A stretch of 64,000 bases of DNA, taken from NCBI RefSeq assembly GCF_005780185.1, contig NZ_VBUI01000008.1, positions 62,001 to 126,000 on the forward strand. Reading direction: 5' to 3'. Positions within the stretch are counted from its first letter, which is position 1; each line of letters begins with the position of its first letter. This DNA comes from Halomonas urmiana (lineage in GTDB: Bacteria; Pseudomonadota; Gammaproteobacteria; Pseudomonadales; Halomonadaceae). This document shows positions 9,971 to 19,259 of the stretch, piece after piece. Both the position numbers and the translations under genes were made by a program. The notes under the pieces are model-generated. The model did not search any database, was not told the DNA's origin, and saw nothing but the letters and a program-made list of their open reading frames with translations.

Positions 9971-10210
9971 CTAGGCCATGCCCAGGGTGTCATAGCCCGC
10001 CTCGGTGAGCGAAAGCCGCTCGGGTGACTCGTGCCCACGAGTGCGCTCGACCGTGATCAATCCCTCGGCCTCCAGGGCGTCGATGTCTTCCAGCAGCGCC
10101 TCCTCCAGGCTGTCGTCACCGGGATGGCCGAAGGGCGCGGCCAGCACGCCGCCGTGCTGCAGCACACGGGCCAGTAGCTCTCTCTGGTAGTCGGTGAGAT
10201 CAATGCTCAT
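9971..10210 (-). CDS. Small conserved-looking protein, possibly winged-helix
   Basis: The 79-residue product (start MSIDLTDYQRELLARV) has an AAGGAG site 6 bases upstream of the ATG at 10210. The pattern helix-helix-LEAEGLITVER-...-LSLTEAGYDTLGMA resembles a winged-helix wing followed by the common LTEAG motif. It may therefore bind DNA, but I do not recognise a specific family. It is divergent from the cold-shock gene downstream. Confidence 0.65.
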   Translation of the reverse strand: MSIDLTDYQRELLARVLQHGGVLAAPFGHPGDDSLEEALLEDIDALEAEGLITVERTRGHESPERLSLTEAGYDTLGMA

Positions 10211-10457
10211 CAGCCTCTCCTTCTGTTCATCGATCGAGTGCTCGTATGGCCAGTATGGACGACGCACGCGACGGGAGTTGACGCCGGCCGCTAACCATGA
10301 CATCGTGTGCCCAGTTGGTTAGCAAGATGCATATTGTCAGTAGTAGTCGAATCCTTTCGGTTGTCTGGTTATATCCCCTTGTTTTACCCACTAGCATTCG
10401 GGGCTACACCCGGTAATTTCGTATCAGGCGCACTGCGCCAAAGAAAGGAGTCATGAC

Positions 10458-10661
10458 ATGGCTACTGGCACTGTTAAGTGGTTCAACGACGCAAAAGGCT
10501 TCGGCTTCATCACCCCGACCGACGGCGGCGATGACCTCTTTGCTCACTTCTCCGAAATCAAGGCTGAAGGCTTCAAGTCCCTCCAGGACGGCCAGCAGGT
10601 CTCTTTCGACGTGGTTCAGGGCAAGAAAGGCCTGCAGGCTTCCAACATCGAAGCCATCTGA
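10458..10661 (+). CDS. CspA-family cold-shock protein
   Basis: This 67-residue protein is a single cold-shock domain that binds single-stranded RNA/DNA and melts structures. Both RNA-binding motifs are present: KGFGFI (RNP1) near residue 15 and DLFAHF (RNP2) near 30. The ATG is preceded by AAAGGAG. The 247-base upstream gap is long, as is usual for csp genes with regulatory 5' leaders. Its own terminator follows at 10703. Confidence 0.97.
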   Translation: MATGTVKWFNDAKGFGFITPTDGGDDLFAHFSEIKAEGFKSLQDGQQVSFDVVQGKKGLQASNIEAI

Positions 10662-10702
10662 TCGTCGATCAGACAGACCTCATCTAGCCGCAAGGCTATG
10701 AG

Positions 10703-10735
10703 CACCAAGGCCCGCTGATGCGGGCCTTGGTGTTT
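10703..10735 (+). terminator. Terminator of the cold-shock gene
   Basis: CACCAAGGCCCGC and GCGGGCCTTGGTG form a perfect 13-bp stem with a TGAT loop, followed by TTT. The U-tract is short, so termination may be partial or bidirectional. Confidence 0.8.
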
Positions 10736-10843
10736 ATGCGTGTCCGGTTGCCCGATGCGCCCAGCGCATGACACGACCTCCTCGACGGTTGGGCAGAAAG
10801 TGACCGGGGCTGGTAGAATGCCCTCCCTTTCGACCACTACCCC

Positions 10844-11848
10844 GTGATGCCGATGCAACCGCTCGATCGCACCTTCTCCGTCGCGCCTATGATGGATTGG
10901 ACGACCCGCGACTACCGCGCGTTCGCCCGCTCCCTTACCCGCCGTGCCCTGCTCTACACCGAGATGGTGACCACCGGCGCCATCCTGCACGGCAGCCCGC
11001 GCTCTCGCTTCCTCGGCTTCGATGAGGTCGAGCACCCGCTCGCCCTGCAGCTCGGAGGCAGCGATGCCGGTGAACTCGCCGAGTGCGCGGCCATCGCCGA
11101 GGCGTGGGGCTTCGATGAGGTCAACCTCAACGTCGGCTGCCCTAGCGACCGGGTGCAGAACAACCTGATCGGCGCCTGCCTGATGGGCCATCCGGAGAAG
11201 GTCGCGGCCGCGGTGGCCGCCATGCAGGCGGCGGTGTCGATCCCAGTCACCGTGAAGTGTCGCATCGGCATCGACGACCAGGACGAGGACGAGGACCTTT
11301 CGCGCTTCATCGAAACGGTGGCCGACGCCGGCTGCGACACCTTCATCGTGCACGCTCGCAAGGCGTGGCTCGAGGGGCTCTCCCCCAAGGAGAACCGCGA
11401 CGTGCCGCCGCTCAACTACCCGCGTGTACACCGCCTAAAGGCGAGCCGCCCCGAGCTTCACATCGGTATCAACGGCGGCATCAAGACCCTGGACGAGTGC
11501 CGCGCGCAGCTCGACCACGTCGACAGCGTCATGATCGGCCGCGAGGCCTATCAGAACCCCTGGCTGCTGGCCGGCGTGGACGCCGCCCTCTACGGCGAGC
11601 CAGGCCCGGCCGAGAGCCGTCACGCGGCGGCCCGCGCGCTGCGACCCTACATCGCCCGTCGTCTCGACGAGGGGGCGAAGCTCAACCACATGACGCGTCA
11701 TCTGCTGGGCCTCTTCCAAGGCCAGCCGGGCGGGCGCAAGTTCCGCCGCCACCTCTCCGAGAACGCCCATCGCGAGGGCGCGGGCCTGCAGGTCTTCGAC
11801 GACGCCCTGGGCCTGGTCGCGGAGCGCGAGGCGGCCGAGGTGGCCTAG
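10844..11848 (+). CDS. dusA: tRNA-dihydrouridine(20/20a) synthase DusA
   Basis: DusA is an FMN enzyme that reduces uridines in the tRNA D-loop. The start VAPMMDWTTRDYRAF and the motif LNVGCPSDRVQ with the catalytic cysteine are diagnostic of DusA. YTEMVTTGA and GINGGIK fit the TIM-barrel FMN site. The start is ambiguous: GTG at 10844, ATG at 10847 or ATG at 10853 are in frame and none has a clear ribosome site. A TAGAAT box at 10814 suggests a very short leader. Confidence 0.95.
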   Translation: MMPMQPLDRTFSVAPMMDWTTRDYRAFARSLTRRALLYTEMVTTGAILHGSPRSRFLGFDEVEHPLALQLGGSDAGELAECAAIAEAWGFDEVNLNVGCPSDRVQNNLIGACLMGHPEKVAAAVAAMQAAVSIPVTVKCRIGIDDQDEDEDLSRFIETVADAGCDTFIVHARKAWLEGLSPKENRDVPPLNYPRVHRLKASRPELHIGINGGIKTLDECRAQLDHVDSVMIGREAYQNPWLLAGVDAALYGEPGPAESRHAAARALRPYIARRLDEGAKLNHMTRHLLGLFQGQPGGRKFRRHLSENAHREGAGLQVFDDALGLVAEREAAEVA

Positions 11849-11888
11849 GCTCCACGTCCCCCGCCTGCGAGACTGTCTATAACGCAAC

Positions 11889-11913
11889 ACGGCGCCGAGC
11901 GATCGGCGCCGTT
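11889..11913. terminator. Bidirectional hairpin between dusA and the aspartoacylase-like gene
   Basis: ACGGCGCCGA and TCGGCGCCGT form a perfect 10-bp stem with a GCGA loop between two convergent genes. There is no good U-tract on either side. Confidence 0.6.
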
Positions 11914-11956
11914 GTCGTAGGGGCTGCGTGTCGGTCGAGAGGATCGACCTGGGCGA

Positions 11957-12988
11957 TCAGTAGAGCGCATCGGGCGGCGGCTCCAGGCTGGAGTGGAAGT
12001 CCTCGATGGCGCTCTCGGCCTCCTCGATGGCGTCGAAGCGGGCGATGTGGAAGAGCGCCTCGCCCTCGTTGGCCAGCGGCAGCCGGCTCATGCCGATGAC
12101 GATGCCGTCCGCCACGGCGCGCACCTCGCCCTCGGCATTGCCGAAGGGGTCGGCCACTCGTCCCAGCAGCTCGCCCTTGGCCACCCGGGCGCCGAGGCGC
12201 ACCTTCGGACGCAGGATGCCGTCGATGGGCGCCCGCGCCCAGCTCGAGCCGTTGGCGACCTCGGCGGCCGGCACCGGTCGACGGCGATGCTCACCGGTCA
12301 GCATGCCGAGCCGACGCATCACCCGCAGCACGCCCCGCACCCCCGGGGTGATCGCCCACTGATCGAAGCGCAGCGCCTCTCCCGCCTCGTAGGTAAGCAC
12401 CGGGATACCGCGGTTCTGCGCGTAATGGCGCAGGCTGCCCTCGCGCAGGTCGGCGTTGAGGATCACCGGCGCGCCGAAGGCGTTGGCCATGCGCTCGGTC
12501 TCGCCGCCGGTCGTGAGCTGGGCGCGAATCTGCGGCAGGTTGGTACGATGGATCGCCCCGGTGTGCAGGTCGATGATGTGGCTGGCCTGATCGACGATCT
12601 GCTCGCGGAACAGCGCCGCCACGCGACCGCCCAGCGAGCCCGACTCGCTGCCCGGGAAGCAGCGGTTGAGGTCGCGCCGGTCCGGCAGGTAGCGGCTGTG
12701 CTGCACGAAGCCGAAGACATTGACGATGGGCACGCCGATCAGGGTGCCACGCAGCCCCTGCAGCTGCTTGGAGCGCAGCAGGCGGCGCACGATCTCCACG
12801 CCGTTGATCTCGTCGCCATGAATGCCGCCACAGACCAGCAATACCGGCCCTGGCTGTCGGCCGTGCACCACTTCCAGGGGAATGTAGAGCGGCGCATGGG
12901 TATAGAGGCGCGCCACGGGCACGTCGATCTGAGTGCGCGACCCCGGGGCCACACGGGTGCCGGCGATCTCGAAGGGGGAACGGGCCAT
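11957..12988 (-). CDS. Succinylglutamate desuccinylase/aspartoacylase family zinc hydrolase
   Basis: This 343-residue M14-like zinc amidohydrolase has the metal motif GGIHGDEINGVE (about residues 53-64, His and Glu ligands), NxFGFV, DLNRCFPG near 108 and DLHTG near 139 with the third ligand. The family removes acyl groups from N-acyl amino acids. The C-terminal part (about 250-330) has the lipoyl-like barrel seen in paralogues outside the arginine (ast) pathway. No ast genes are nearby, so the substrate is unknown. It is divergent from the TetR gene at 13165. Confidence 0.85.
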   Translation of the reverse strand: MARSPFEIAGTRVAPGSRTQIDVPVARLYTHAPLYIPLEVVHGRQPGPVLLVCGGIHGDEINGVEIVRRLLRSKQLQGLRGTLIGVPIVNVFGFVQHSRYLPDRRDLNRCFPGSESGSLGGRVAALFREQIVDQASHIIDLHTGAIHRTNLPQIRAQLTTGGETERMANAFGAPVILNADLREGSLRHYAQNRGIPVLTYEAGEALRFDQWAITPGVRGVLRVMRRLGMLTGEHRRRPVPAAEVANGSSWARAPIDGILRPKVRLGARVAKGELLGRVADPFGNAEGEVRAVADGIVIGMSRLPLANEGEALFHIARFDAIEEAESAIEDFHSSLEPPPDALY

Positions 12989-13081
12989 GCGGCGCTCCTT
13001 GCATCACGAAACGGACTTTTCAGGCGTTTCTTATACGCTCCTGGCCCGTGGAAGACGAGCCCGGCGACGCTCGCCCTCTGA

Positions 13082-13111
13082 TTACATATCCATACAGACA
13101 TGAATGTAAAA
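13082..13111. promoter_or_regulatory. Candidate efflux-repressor operator upstream of the TetR gene
   Basis: The site starts TTACATATCCATACAGAC and ends ATGAATGTAAAA, with inverted TTACAT/ATGTAA ends. The right half CATGAATGTAA matches the TtgR/AcrR-type operator half-site. Related sites precede the RND operon (19216) and the tolC-like gene (20734). This suggests autoregulation by the TetR protein encoded just downstream. Confidence 0.6.
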
Positions 13112-13164
13112 AACGGGCCACTGGGGTAGAATACGGAAAACCGTGACACGTTGAGAGCCCCGCC

Positions 13165-13788
13165 ATGGCCAGACGCACCAAGGCCGAAGCCGAAGCCACC
13201 CGCGAGGCACTGCTCGACGCCGCCGAGGAGGTGTTCTTCGATAATGGCGTCGCTCGCACCTCGCTGGAACAGATCGCCCGCCACGCCGGCCTGACCCGCG
13301 GGGCGGTCTACTGGCACTTCAAGAACAAGGCCGACCTCTTTCGCGCCATGCTCGACCGGGTGCGCATGCCCTTCGAGGAACTCGTGGCGGAGACCGGCGC
13401 CTCGCACGACTCACCGCTGGAGACCGTTCGACTGGGCTTCCAGCAGAGCCTGCTGCGCCTGGAGCAGCCGCGCCACCGGCGCGTCCTCGCCATCCTGATC
13501 CACCGCTGCGAGTTCTTCGGCGACATCGACCCCTGCGCCATCCAGACGGAGATGGCCGGCGAGTGCCTCGACGCGCTGGGCGGCTACTTCGCCGACGCCC
13601 ACCGCCTGGGGCTGCTCAAGCAGGGGCTCGCCCCTGAGGTCGCCACCCGCCTGTTGCAGGCGATCCTCAGCGGCCTCTTCCACGACTGGCTGCGCGATCC
13701 CGACGCCTACTCCATCTACGAGCGCGGCATGGCCCTGGTGGATGCCCAGCTGGCGCTGATGCGCCGCGACGAGGCCGAGGCAGCTTGA
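13165..13788 (+). CDS. TetR-family repressor, AcrR/TtgR type
   Basis: This 207-residue protein has an N-terminal helix-turn-helix (ARTSLEQIARHAGLTRGAVYWHFKNKADLF, about residues 28-57) and a ligand-binding C-terminal domain with the MAATS-type layout of AcrR, TtgR and MexR-like efflux repressors. It probably represses the RND pump genes at 14732-19176 and the tolC-like gene, since the same operator pattern occurs upstream of all three. It is divergent from the aspartoacylase-like gene, and a TAGAAT -10 box lies about 30 bases before the ATG. Confidence 0.92.
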   Translation: MARRTKAEAEATREALLDAAEEVFFDNGVARTSLEQIARHAGLTRGAVYWHFKNKADLFRAMLDRVRMPFEELVAETGASHDSPLETVRLGFQQSLLRLEQPRHRRVLAILIHRCEFFGDIDPCAIQTEMAGECLDALGGYFADAHRLGLLKQGLAPEVATRLLQAILSGLFHDWLRDPDAYSIYERGMALVDAQLALMRRDEAEAA

Positions 13789-13807
13789 TCACGAGGCGGC
13801 CGGCGCC

Positions 13808-14503
13808 TCAGGCCGACGAGCCATTGTGCGGGTTGGCGCCGTGCAGCAGGTGCAGCCGCCGGAGCCGCGTGCGGGCATCCAGGTAGTCGCTTTCGGGCAC
13901 GGCGCGGTAGCGGCCGTCTCGCGGCAGGTACTTCACCAACACCCGATGCTCCCCGACCCGTGGCGCGTCACCCGACTTGGTGGCCAGCTGCACCTCGTGG
14001 CTCGGGTCGCTCTCCAGCACCGCCGTGACGCTGCGCGCCGCATCGGCCGACGCGGCGGTGATACGCACATGCTCCCCGAGCAGGCAGCGCGGCAGGCGCT
14101 CCGGCGCACCGGGCCGCTGCTGGTGGAGCCGTCGATGTAGCCGCTGGCAGAGCCAGGCCGCCAGCGGCGAGGCCAGCGCGAAGGCGCCCCAGATCACCAG
14201 CACCCCCAGCGGAATGCGGAAGAAGCCCAGTGGCAGCCAGCGCAGCACGGCGAGCTCGATGCCTAGCGTCAGCAGGCTCGCCAGGCCGATCAACAGGGTC
14301 AGCGACAGCGATACCGGCACGCCGATGAACCCCAGCGAGACCAGCGCACTGGCCAGGTTATCGTTACGCAGGCTGTCATGCTCGAAGAGCTCGACCGGCG
14401 CCAGGCGCAGCGCCACCAGCAGCCAGTAGCAAGCGACCAGCGCCAGCAGAGCGCCGAAGATCACCACGGGAAAACTTAGGGCGATCTCGATGATGGTATC
14501 CAT
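13808..14503 (-). CDS. Inner-membrane protein with a C-terminal OB-like domain
   Basis: The 231-residue product starts MDTIIEIALSFPVVIFG at the ATG at 14503, with GGGAGG upstream. Four membrane segments are visible (about residues 3-27, 55-78, 78-100 and 100-120). A soluble C-terminal domain (about 140-215) is beta-rich. The layout resembles YqiJ/DUF1449-type membrane proteins with an NfeD-like OB fold, but I cannot confirm the family. It lies between the TetR gene and the pump operon, which may be coincidental. Confidence 0.7.
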   Translation of the reverse strand: MDTIIEIALSFPVVIFGALLALVACYWLLVALRLAPVELFEHDSLRNDNLASALVSLGFIGVPVSLSLTLLIGLASLLTLGIELAVLRWLPLGFFRIPLGVLVIWGAFALASPLAAWLCQRLHRRLHQQRPGAPERLPRCLLGEHVRITAASADAARSVTAVLESDPSHEVQLATKSGDAPRVGEHRVLVKYLPRDGRYRAVPESDYLDARTRLRRLHLLHGANPHNGSSA

Positions 14504-14660
14504 GCGGCGTACCTCCCGATGACACTTAGCCAACGAATGAGTCTTCCATTCCCATCCTAGACCATCGGAGCGGCTCGTTCCTGACCCGAATCAAGGATGT
14601 ATTCGCGCATCCTTATAAAAAACGCCTATCCCCATCGACGCCTGTTGTTGCCATCGCCAT

Positions 14661-14693
14661 GCCAAGGGGCGCCCCAGTGGGGCGCCCCTTGGC
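14661..14693. terminator. Strong hairpin downstream of the RND operon
   Basis: A perfect 15-bp inverted repeat (GCCAAGGGGCGCCCC with its complement, loop AGT) lies 39 bases beyond the permease stop. No U-tract follows, so it may be an RNA-stabilising hairpin rather than a classical terminator. Confidence 0.55.
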
Positions 14694-14731
14694 GTTCAGC
14701 AGGACGTCACATCCGCCTGGTCACGCCGGTA

Positions 14732-17700
14732 TCAGGCGTTGCCACGCGGCTCAGGGTCGGCCGCCTCGCCGGGCGACTCATCGCCCTGATGCGACTTGCG
14801 CTGCAGCCAGGCGGAGACCGCGGCGATCATGGCGTAGAAGGTTGGCACGAACAGACTGCCGAGTATCGCCACCGAAGCCATGCCGATCGCCACCGTGGTG
14901 CCGATATGGTGGCTGCTGGTGTCGCTCGCCCCGGTGGCGAGCATCAGCGGCAGGGTGCCAAAGATGAACGCCAGGGAGGTCATGACGATCGGCCGGAAGC
15001 GCAGCTCCGCCGCCGTGACCGCCGCCTCGCGAATCGACTTGCCCATCTCGCGGCGCTGCAGCTCGGCGAACTCGACGATCAGGATGGCGTTCTTGGCCGC
15101 TAGGCCCACCACCACCAGGATGCCGATCTGCACGTAGACGCTGGTGTCCAGGCCGCGCAGGAAGATACCGCCGATCCCGCCCAGCAGGGCGAAGGGCGTG
15201 GCAGTCAGCACCGCCAGCGGCAGCGACCAGCTCTCATACTGGGCGGCGAGGATCAGGAACACCATCAGCAGGCCGAAGACGATGGCCAGCGTCGCGGCGC
15301 TGCCCGCCTGGCTCTCCTGATAGGCGGTACCGGTCCAACCCATGCCCCAGCCGTCGCCGAGCTGCTCCGCGACGATCTCTTCCATGGCGGCGAGCGCCTC
15401 CCCCGAGCTGTAGCCCGGCGCCGGGCCGCCCTGGAACTGGGCGCCGGTGTAGACGCCGAAGCGGGTCACCACCGCGGGCGCCGTCTGGCGCTCGAGGGTC
15501 ACGAACTCGGAGAGCGGGATGCGCTCGCCGTTGCCGCCACGCACGAAGACGTTGGCGACGTCCGAGGGCGTCTTGCGGAACTCCTCCTGGTTCTGCAGAT
15601 AGACCTGGAAGTTGCGGTTCTGATAGCTGAAGAAGTTGACGAAACCGTTGCCGAAGGTATTCGACAGCGTGGCATTCAGGTCCGTCAGGCTGACCCCGTA
15701 GCTCAACGCCTTCTGCTGGTCGATCTCGGCGCGGAAGGACGGCACGTTGACGTTGAAGGTGGTGAACACCTGCTTCAGCGCCGGATGCTCAGCGGCCGCC
15801 TGCATCACCTTCAGCGACGCCTGGAAGAGCTCCTGGGGCGAGGCGCCCTCGAAGGACTGCAGGTAGCCGGTGAAGCCGCCAGTGGTCGAGAGGCCCATGA
15901 TCGGCGGCATGTTGAAGGCCATGGCCGAGCCGCCCTCGATCTGGGCGCCGAGCTGCATGATGCGACCGATCAGCCCGCTGGCGGTCAGCTCGCGCTCCGC
16001 CCAGGGATCCATGGTCACGAACATGATCCCGCGGGCCGTGTTCACCGAGCTCGACAGGATGTCATAGCCGGCCACCGCCGAGGAGAAGCGCACGCCCGGG
16101 ATCTCCTCGATGGCCGAGCTGAGCTTGCCCATGTACTCCCGAGTCCGCGACAGCGAGGCGGAGTCCGGCAGCTGCACGGCGGTGAGCACGATCCCCTGGT
16201 CGGTCTCCGGCACCAGGGTCGAGGGGGTCGCCTGATAGAGCCACCAGGAGCCCCCCATCACCAGGCCGGTGAGCAGCAGTGCCAGCCCCCAGAAGCGCAC
16301 CAGCTTCTTGACCACCCACATATAGACCGCGGTAATACCCGCGAACAGGCGATCGAACAGGCGCAGCGGCGTGCGCAGCGCGCGGCTGAACGCCGTTTCC
16401 TTGCGGTGCAGATCGTGCTTGATGAAGATCGCCGAGAGCGCCGGGGTGAAGGTCAGCGCCATCAGCGCCGAGAAGAGCACCGAGATGGCGATGGTCAGCG
16501 CGAACTGCTGATAGATCTGCCCGGTGAAGCCGCCCAGGAAGGCCACCGGCACGAACACCGCCCCCATGATCAGCGAGGTAGCGATGACCGGCCCGCCGAC
16601 CTCCTTCATGGCCTGGATCGTCGCCTGACGGACGGTGATCTCCTCATCCTCGCCGAGCACCCGCTCGACGTTCTCCACCACCAGGATGGCGTCATCCACC
16701 ACGATGCCGATGGAGAGCACCAGGGCGAACAGCGTCAGCAGGTTGATGGTGAAGCCGAAGGCGAAGAAACCGGCGAAGGTCGCCAGCACCGAGACCGGCA
16801 CCACCGACATGGCGATCACCGTGAAGCGCCAGTTCTGCAGGAAGATGAACAGGATGACGCCGACGATCAGGAAGGCCTCGATGAAGGTGTGGAAGACGGT
16901 CTCCACGGAGGCATCGATGAACTGGGTGGTGTCATAGGGCACCACGTACTCGAGCCCCGGCGGGAAACGCCCCCCCAGCTCCGCCATCACGTCCTCGACC
17001 GCCTTGGCGGTCTCCAGGGCGTTGGCGCCGGGCTGCTGGTTGATGATGATCGGCGCCATGGTGCCGCCGTTGAGCCGCGCCTCCACGCCGTAGAACGACG
17101 CGCCGAGCTCGATACGCGCCACGTCGGACAGGCGCAGCGCCGAGCCGTCCGGGTTGGTGCGCAGGAAGATCTCGCGAAAGTCGTCAGTGCTGGAGAGGCG
17201 CCCCCCGGCGGTAATGGTGTAGGTGAAGGCCCGCGGCTCGGACTGCGGCGTGGTGGCCAGGTTGCCCGCCGGCACCTCGGTGTTCTGCGCGCGAATGGCC
17301 GCGGCGACCTCGGTGGGCGTCAGGTCATACTGCGCCAGCCGGTCCGGGTCCATCCACACACGCATGGCGAACTCGCCGCCGCCCAGCACCTCGGCGTCGC
17401 CGACCCCCGGCACCTGGCGCAGCTCGTCCAGGACGTTGAGGGTGGCGTAGTTCTGCAGATAGATGCGGTCGTAGTCCTCCTCGGGCGAAATCAGCGCCAC
17501 CAGCATCAGGATCGAGCTGGAACTCAGCTCCACGGTCACACCCTGGGCCTGCACCGCCTCGGGCAGCTGCGATAGCGCGCCCTGCACCCGATTGTTGACG
17601 TTGATGGTGTTGATGTCGCCGTCGGTGCCGATATTGAAGGCCACCTGCAACTGCATCGAGCCGTTGTCGGCGCTGGTCGAGGTCATGTAGAGCATGTCCT

Positions 17701-17923
17701 CGACACCGTTGATGGCCTCGGCCAAGGGCGCGGCCACCGTCTGGGCCATGGTCTCGGCGTCGGCCCCCGGGAAGGTGGCGTTGACCGAGACCGTGGGCGG
17801 CACCACGCTCGGGTACTGCTCGATGGGCAGCACCCGCATGCTCATCAGCCCGATCAGCGTCAGGATGATCGCCAGCACTGTCGCGAAGATCGGGCGCTTG
17901 ATGAAGAAGTTGGAGAAGTTCAT
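14732..17923 (-). CDS. RND multidrug efflux permease, AcrB/MexB/TtgB family
   Basis: The 1063-residue HAE1-type permease exports drugs and solvents from the periplasm or membrane in exchange for protons. It starts MNFSNFFIKRPIFATV, as in AcrB, and shows the TM4 motif GIVVDDAILVVENVER with the paired aspartates needed for proton relay. It also has the TM10 region with a conserved lysine (VGLAAKNAILIVEFAE) and two large periplasmic loops. Its start overlaps the fusion-protein stop by 4 bases (ATGA), so the two are co-translated. It is likely repressed by the TetR protein at 13165. Confidence 0.97.
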   Translation of the reverse strand: MNFSNFFIKRPIFATVLAIILTLIGLMSMRVLPIEQYPSVVPPTVSVNATFPGADAETMAQTVAAPLAEAINGVEDMLYMTSTSADNGSMQLQVAFNIGTDGDINTINVNNRVQGALSQLPEAVQAQGVTVELSSSSILMLVALISPEEDYDRIYLQNYATLNVLDELRQVPGVGDAEVLGGGEFAMRVWMDPDRLAQYDLTPTEVAAAIRAQNTEVPAGNLATTPQSEPRAFTYTITAGGRLSSTDDFREIFLRTNPDGSALRLSDVARIELGASFYGVEARLNGGTMAPIIINQQPGANALETAKAVEDVMAELGGRFPPGLEYVVPYDTTQFIDASVETVFHTFIEAFLIVGVILFIFLQNWRFTVIAMSVVPVSVLATFAGFFAFGFTINLLTLFALVLSIGIVVDDAILVVENVERVLGEDEEITVRQATIQAMKEVGGPVIATSLIMGAVFVPVAFLGGFTGQIYQQFALTIAISVLFSALMALTFTPALSAIFIKHDLHRKETAFSRALRTPLRLFDRLFAGITAVYMWVVKKLVRFWGLALLLTGLVMGGSWWLYQATPSTLVPETDQGIVLTAVQLPDSASLSRTREYMGKLSSAIEEIPGVRFSSAVAGYDILSSSVNTARGIMFVTMDPWAERELTASGLIGRIMQLGAQIEGGSAMAFNMPPIMGLSTTGGFTGYLQSFEGASPQELFQASLKVMQAAAEHPALKQVFTTFNVNVPSFRAEIDQQKALSYGVSLTDLNATLSNTFGNGFVNFFSYQNRNFQVYLQNQEEFRKTPSDVANVFVRGGNGERIPLSEFVTLERQTAPAVVTRFGVYTGAQFQGGPAPGYSSGEALAAMEEIVAEQLGDGWGMGWTGTAYQESQAGSAATLAIVFGLLMVFLILAAQYESWSLPLAVLTATPFALLGGIGGIFLRGLDTSVYVQIGILVVVGLAAKNAILIVEFAELQRREMGKSIREAAVTAAELRFRPIVMTSLAFIFGTLPLMLATGASDTSSHHIGTTVAIGMASVAILGSLFVPTFYAMIAAVSAWLQRKSHQGDESPGEAADPEPRGNA

Positions 17924-19176
17924 GGCCCGGCGTCTCCCTCGGCCTCGGCCACGGGTTCGGCGCTCGCCTCGGCGCCCTTCTGTTCATCCTGCTCGCCGGC
18001 ATCCTCGGCGCTGTCTCCCGCGTTCTGCTCGATGCCTTCGAAGGGCCGGGGCTCGATGGCCGTGCCGGGCTGCAGGCCGGCGGGGTCACCCACCACCACT
18101 CGCTCGCCGGGCTCGACGCCGCTGCGCAGGATCTGCCAGGGACCGGCGATCTCGCCGAGCTGCACGGTGCGCGCCCGGGCCTTGTTCTCCTCGTCGAGCA
18201 CGAAGACCTGGGGCCCCATCAGCCCCTGGGTCAGGGCGATCTCGGGCACCGCCAGCACGTCGAAGCGCTTCATGCCCTCGAGATGGACGCGGACAAACTG
18301 GCCGGGCAGCACCCGGGCATCGGGGTTGGCGAAGGTCGCGGTAGCCTGCACGGTACTGGTGGCCTCGTCGACCCGCGAGCCGAGGAAGTCCAGGTGGCCC
18401 TCGAGGCGCTCGCCCGCGCCTTCGACGCCACCCGGCAGATCGAGCCAGGCGGTGATCGCCTCGAGGGGTTGGTCGCGCAGCTGCTGGCGCAGCGCGAAGG
18501 CACCTTCCTGGGGCAGCTGGAAGCGAACCTCCAGCGGGTCCAGCGGCGTGATGGTGGCGAGCGTGGTGCCCGGCTGCACCAGGTTGCCCAGATTGACCTC
18601 GCTGAGGCCGATCATGCCGGCCACCGGTGCGGTGACGTCGGCATAGCCGAGGTCGATGCGCGAATTGGCCAGCGCCGCCTCGGCCTGGGAAACCGAGGCC
18701 CGGGCCACGTTCAGCTCGGCCTGTGCCTGGTCGACCTGCTGCCGGCTCACCGAGTTCTGGCTGAGCAGCTGCTGGAAGCGGGCGGCATCGCGCTGGGCGC
18801 GTGAGAGTTCGGCGCGGGCGCTCTCGAGGTCGGCCTCGCGCTGGGCCACCACGGACTCGTAGAGGTCCGGCTCGATGGAGTAGAGGCTAGCGCCCTCTTC
18901 CACCATCTCGCCCGGCTCGAAGTGACGCTCCTCGAGGAAACCGGTGACGCGGGCCACCAGGGTGACTTCGTCGTCGCTGCGCAGCTTGGCGGGGTAGGAC
19001 TTGGCAAGCGGCAGATCCTGGCGGGCCATCTCCATGATCGGCTTGGGGGTCGGGGGCGCGTCATCCTGATCGGACGCCTGCTGCTCGGGGGCCTGTTGCT
19101 GACCACAGGCGGCAAGCACGAGGCCCGTGGCCAGGGCCACCAGGCCGCCCCGGCCTCGTTTGGTGATGGTTGTCAT
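17920..19176 (-). CDS. RND efflux membrane fusion protein, AcrA/MexA family lipoprotein
   Basis: This 418-residue periplasmic adaptor has a lipoprotein signal with the lipobox LAAC (Cys24). It is followed by the barrel-sandwich hybrid half-motifs (LVARVTGFLEERHFEPGEMVEEG near residue 73 and DVTAPVAGMIG near 175), a coiled-coil hairpin between them (about 105-165), then beta-barrel and membrane-proximal domains. The C-terminus is an unusually acidic Glu/Ala-rich tail (about residues 380-418). It is first in the operon with the permease and is preceded by an overlapping promoter and operator at 19213-19242. Confidence 0.96.
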   Translation of the reverse strand: MTTITKRGRGGLVALATGLVLAACGQQQAPEQQASDQDDAPPTPKPIMEMARQDLPLAKSYPAKLRSDDEVTLVARVTGFLEERHFEPGEMVEEGASLYSIEPDLYESVVAQREADLESARAELSRAQRDAARFQQLLSQNSVSRQQVDQAQAELNVARASVSQAEAALANSRIDLGYADVTAPVAGMIGLSEVNLGNLVQPGTTLATITPLDPLEVRFQLPQEGAFALRQQLRDQPLEAITAWLDLPGGVEGAGERLEGHLDFLGSRVDEATSTVQATATFANPDARVLPGQFVRVHLEGMKRFDVLAVPEIALTQGLMGPQVFVLDEENKARARTVQLGEIAGPWQILRSGVEPGERVVVGDPAGLQPGTAIEPRPFEGIEQNAGDSAEDAGEQDEQKGAEASAEPVAEAEGDAGP

Positions 19177-19212
19177 GGGTACTTTCCATTAGGCGCGTCG
19201 GAGGAGAAACGA

Positions 19213-19242
19213 ATTTTACATTCATTCATGAATGTTTGTAAA
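19213..19242 (-). promoter_or_regulatory. RND operon promoter overlapped by an efflux-repressor operator
   Basis: On the minus strand TTTACA (19242-19237) and TAAAAT (19218-19213) are separated by 18 bases. The palindrome TTACATTCATTCA/TGAATGTTTGTAA (19216-19241) covers this spacer and both boxes. It matches the TtgR-type half-site CATGAATG and resembles the sites at 13082 and 20734. A TetR dimer bound here would block polymerase directly. Confidence 0.7.
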
Positions 19243-19259
19243 TTTCCGGTTGCCGCCCA

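Noticed and set aside
15785-17575. 596-residue ORF antisense to the RND permease
   Set aside because: It is a GC-driven shadow frame with His/Arg/Gly-rich composition and no domain.
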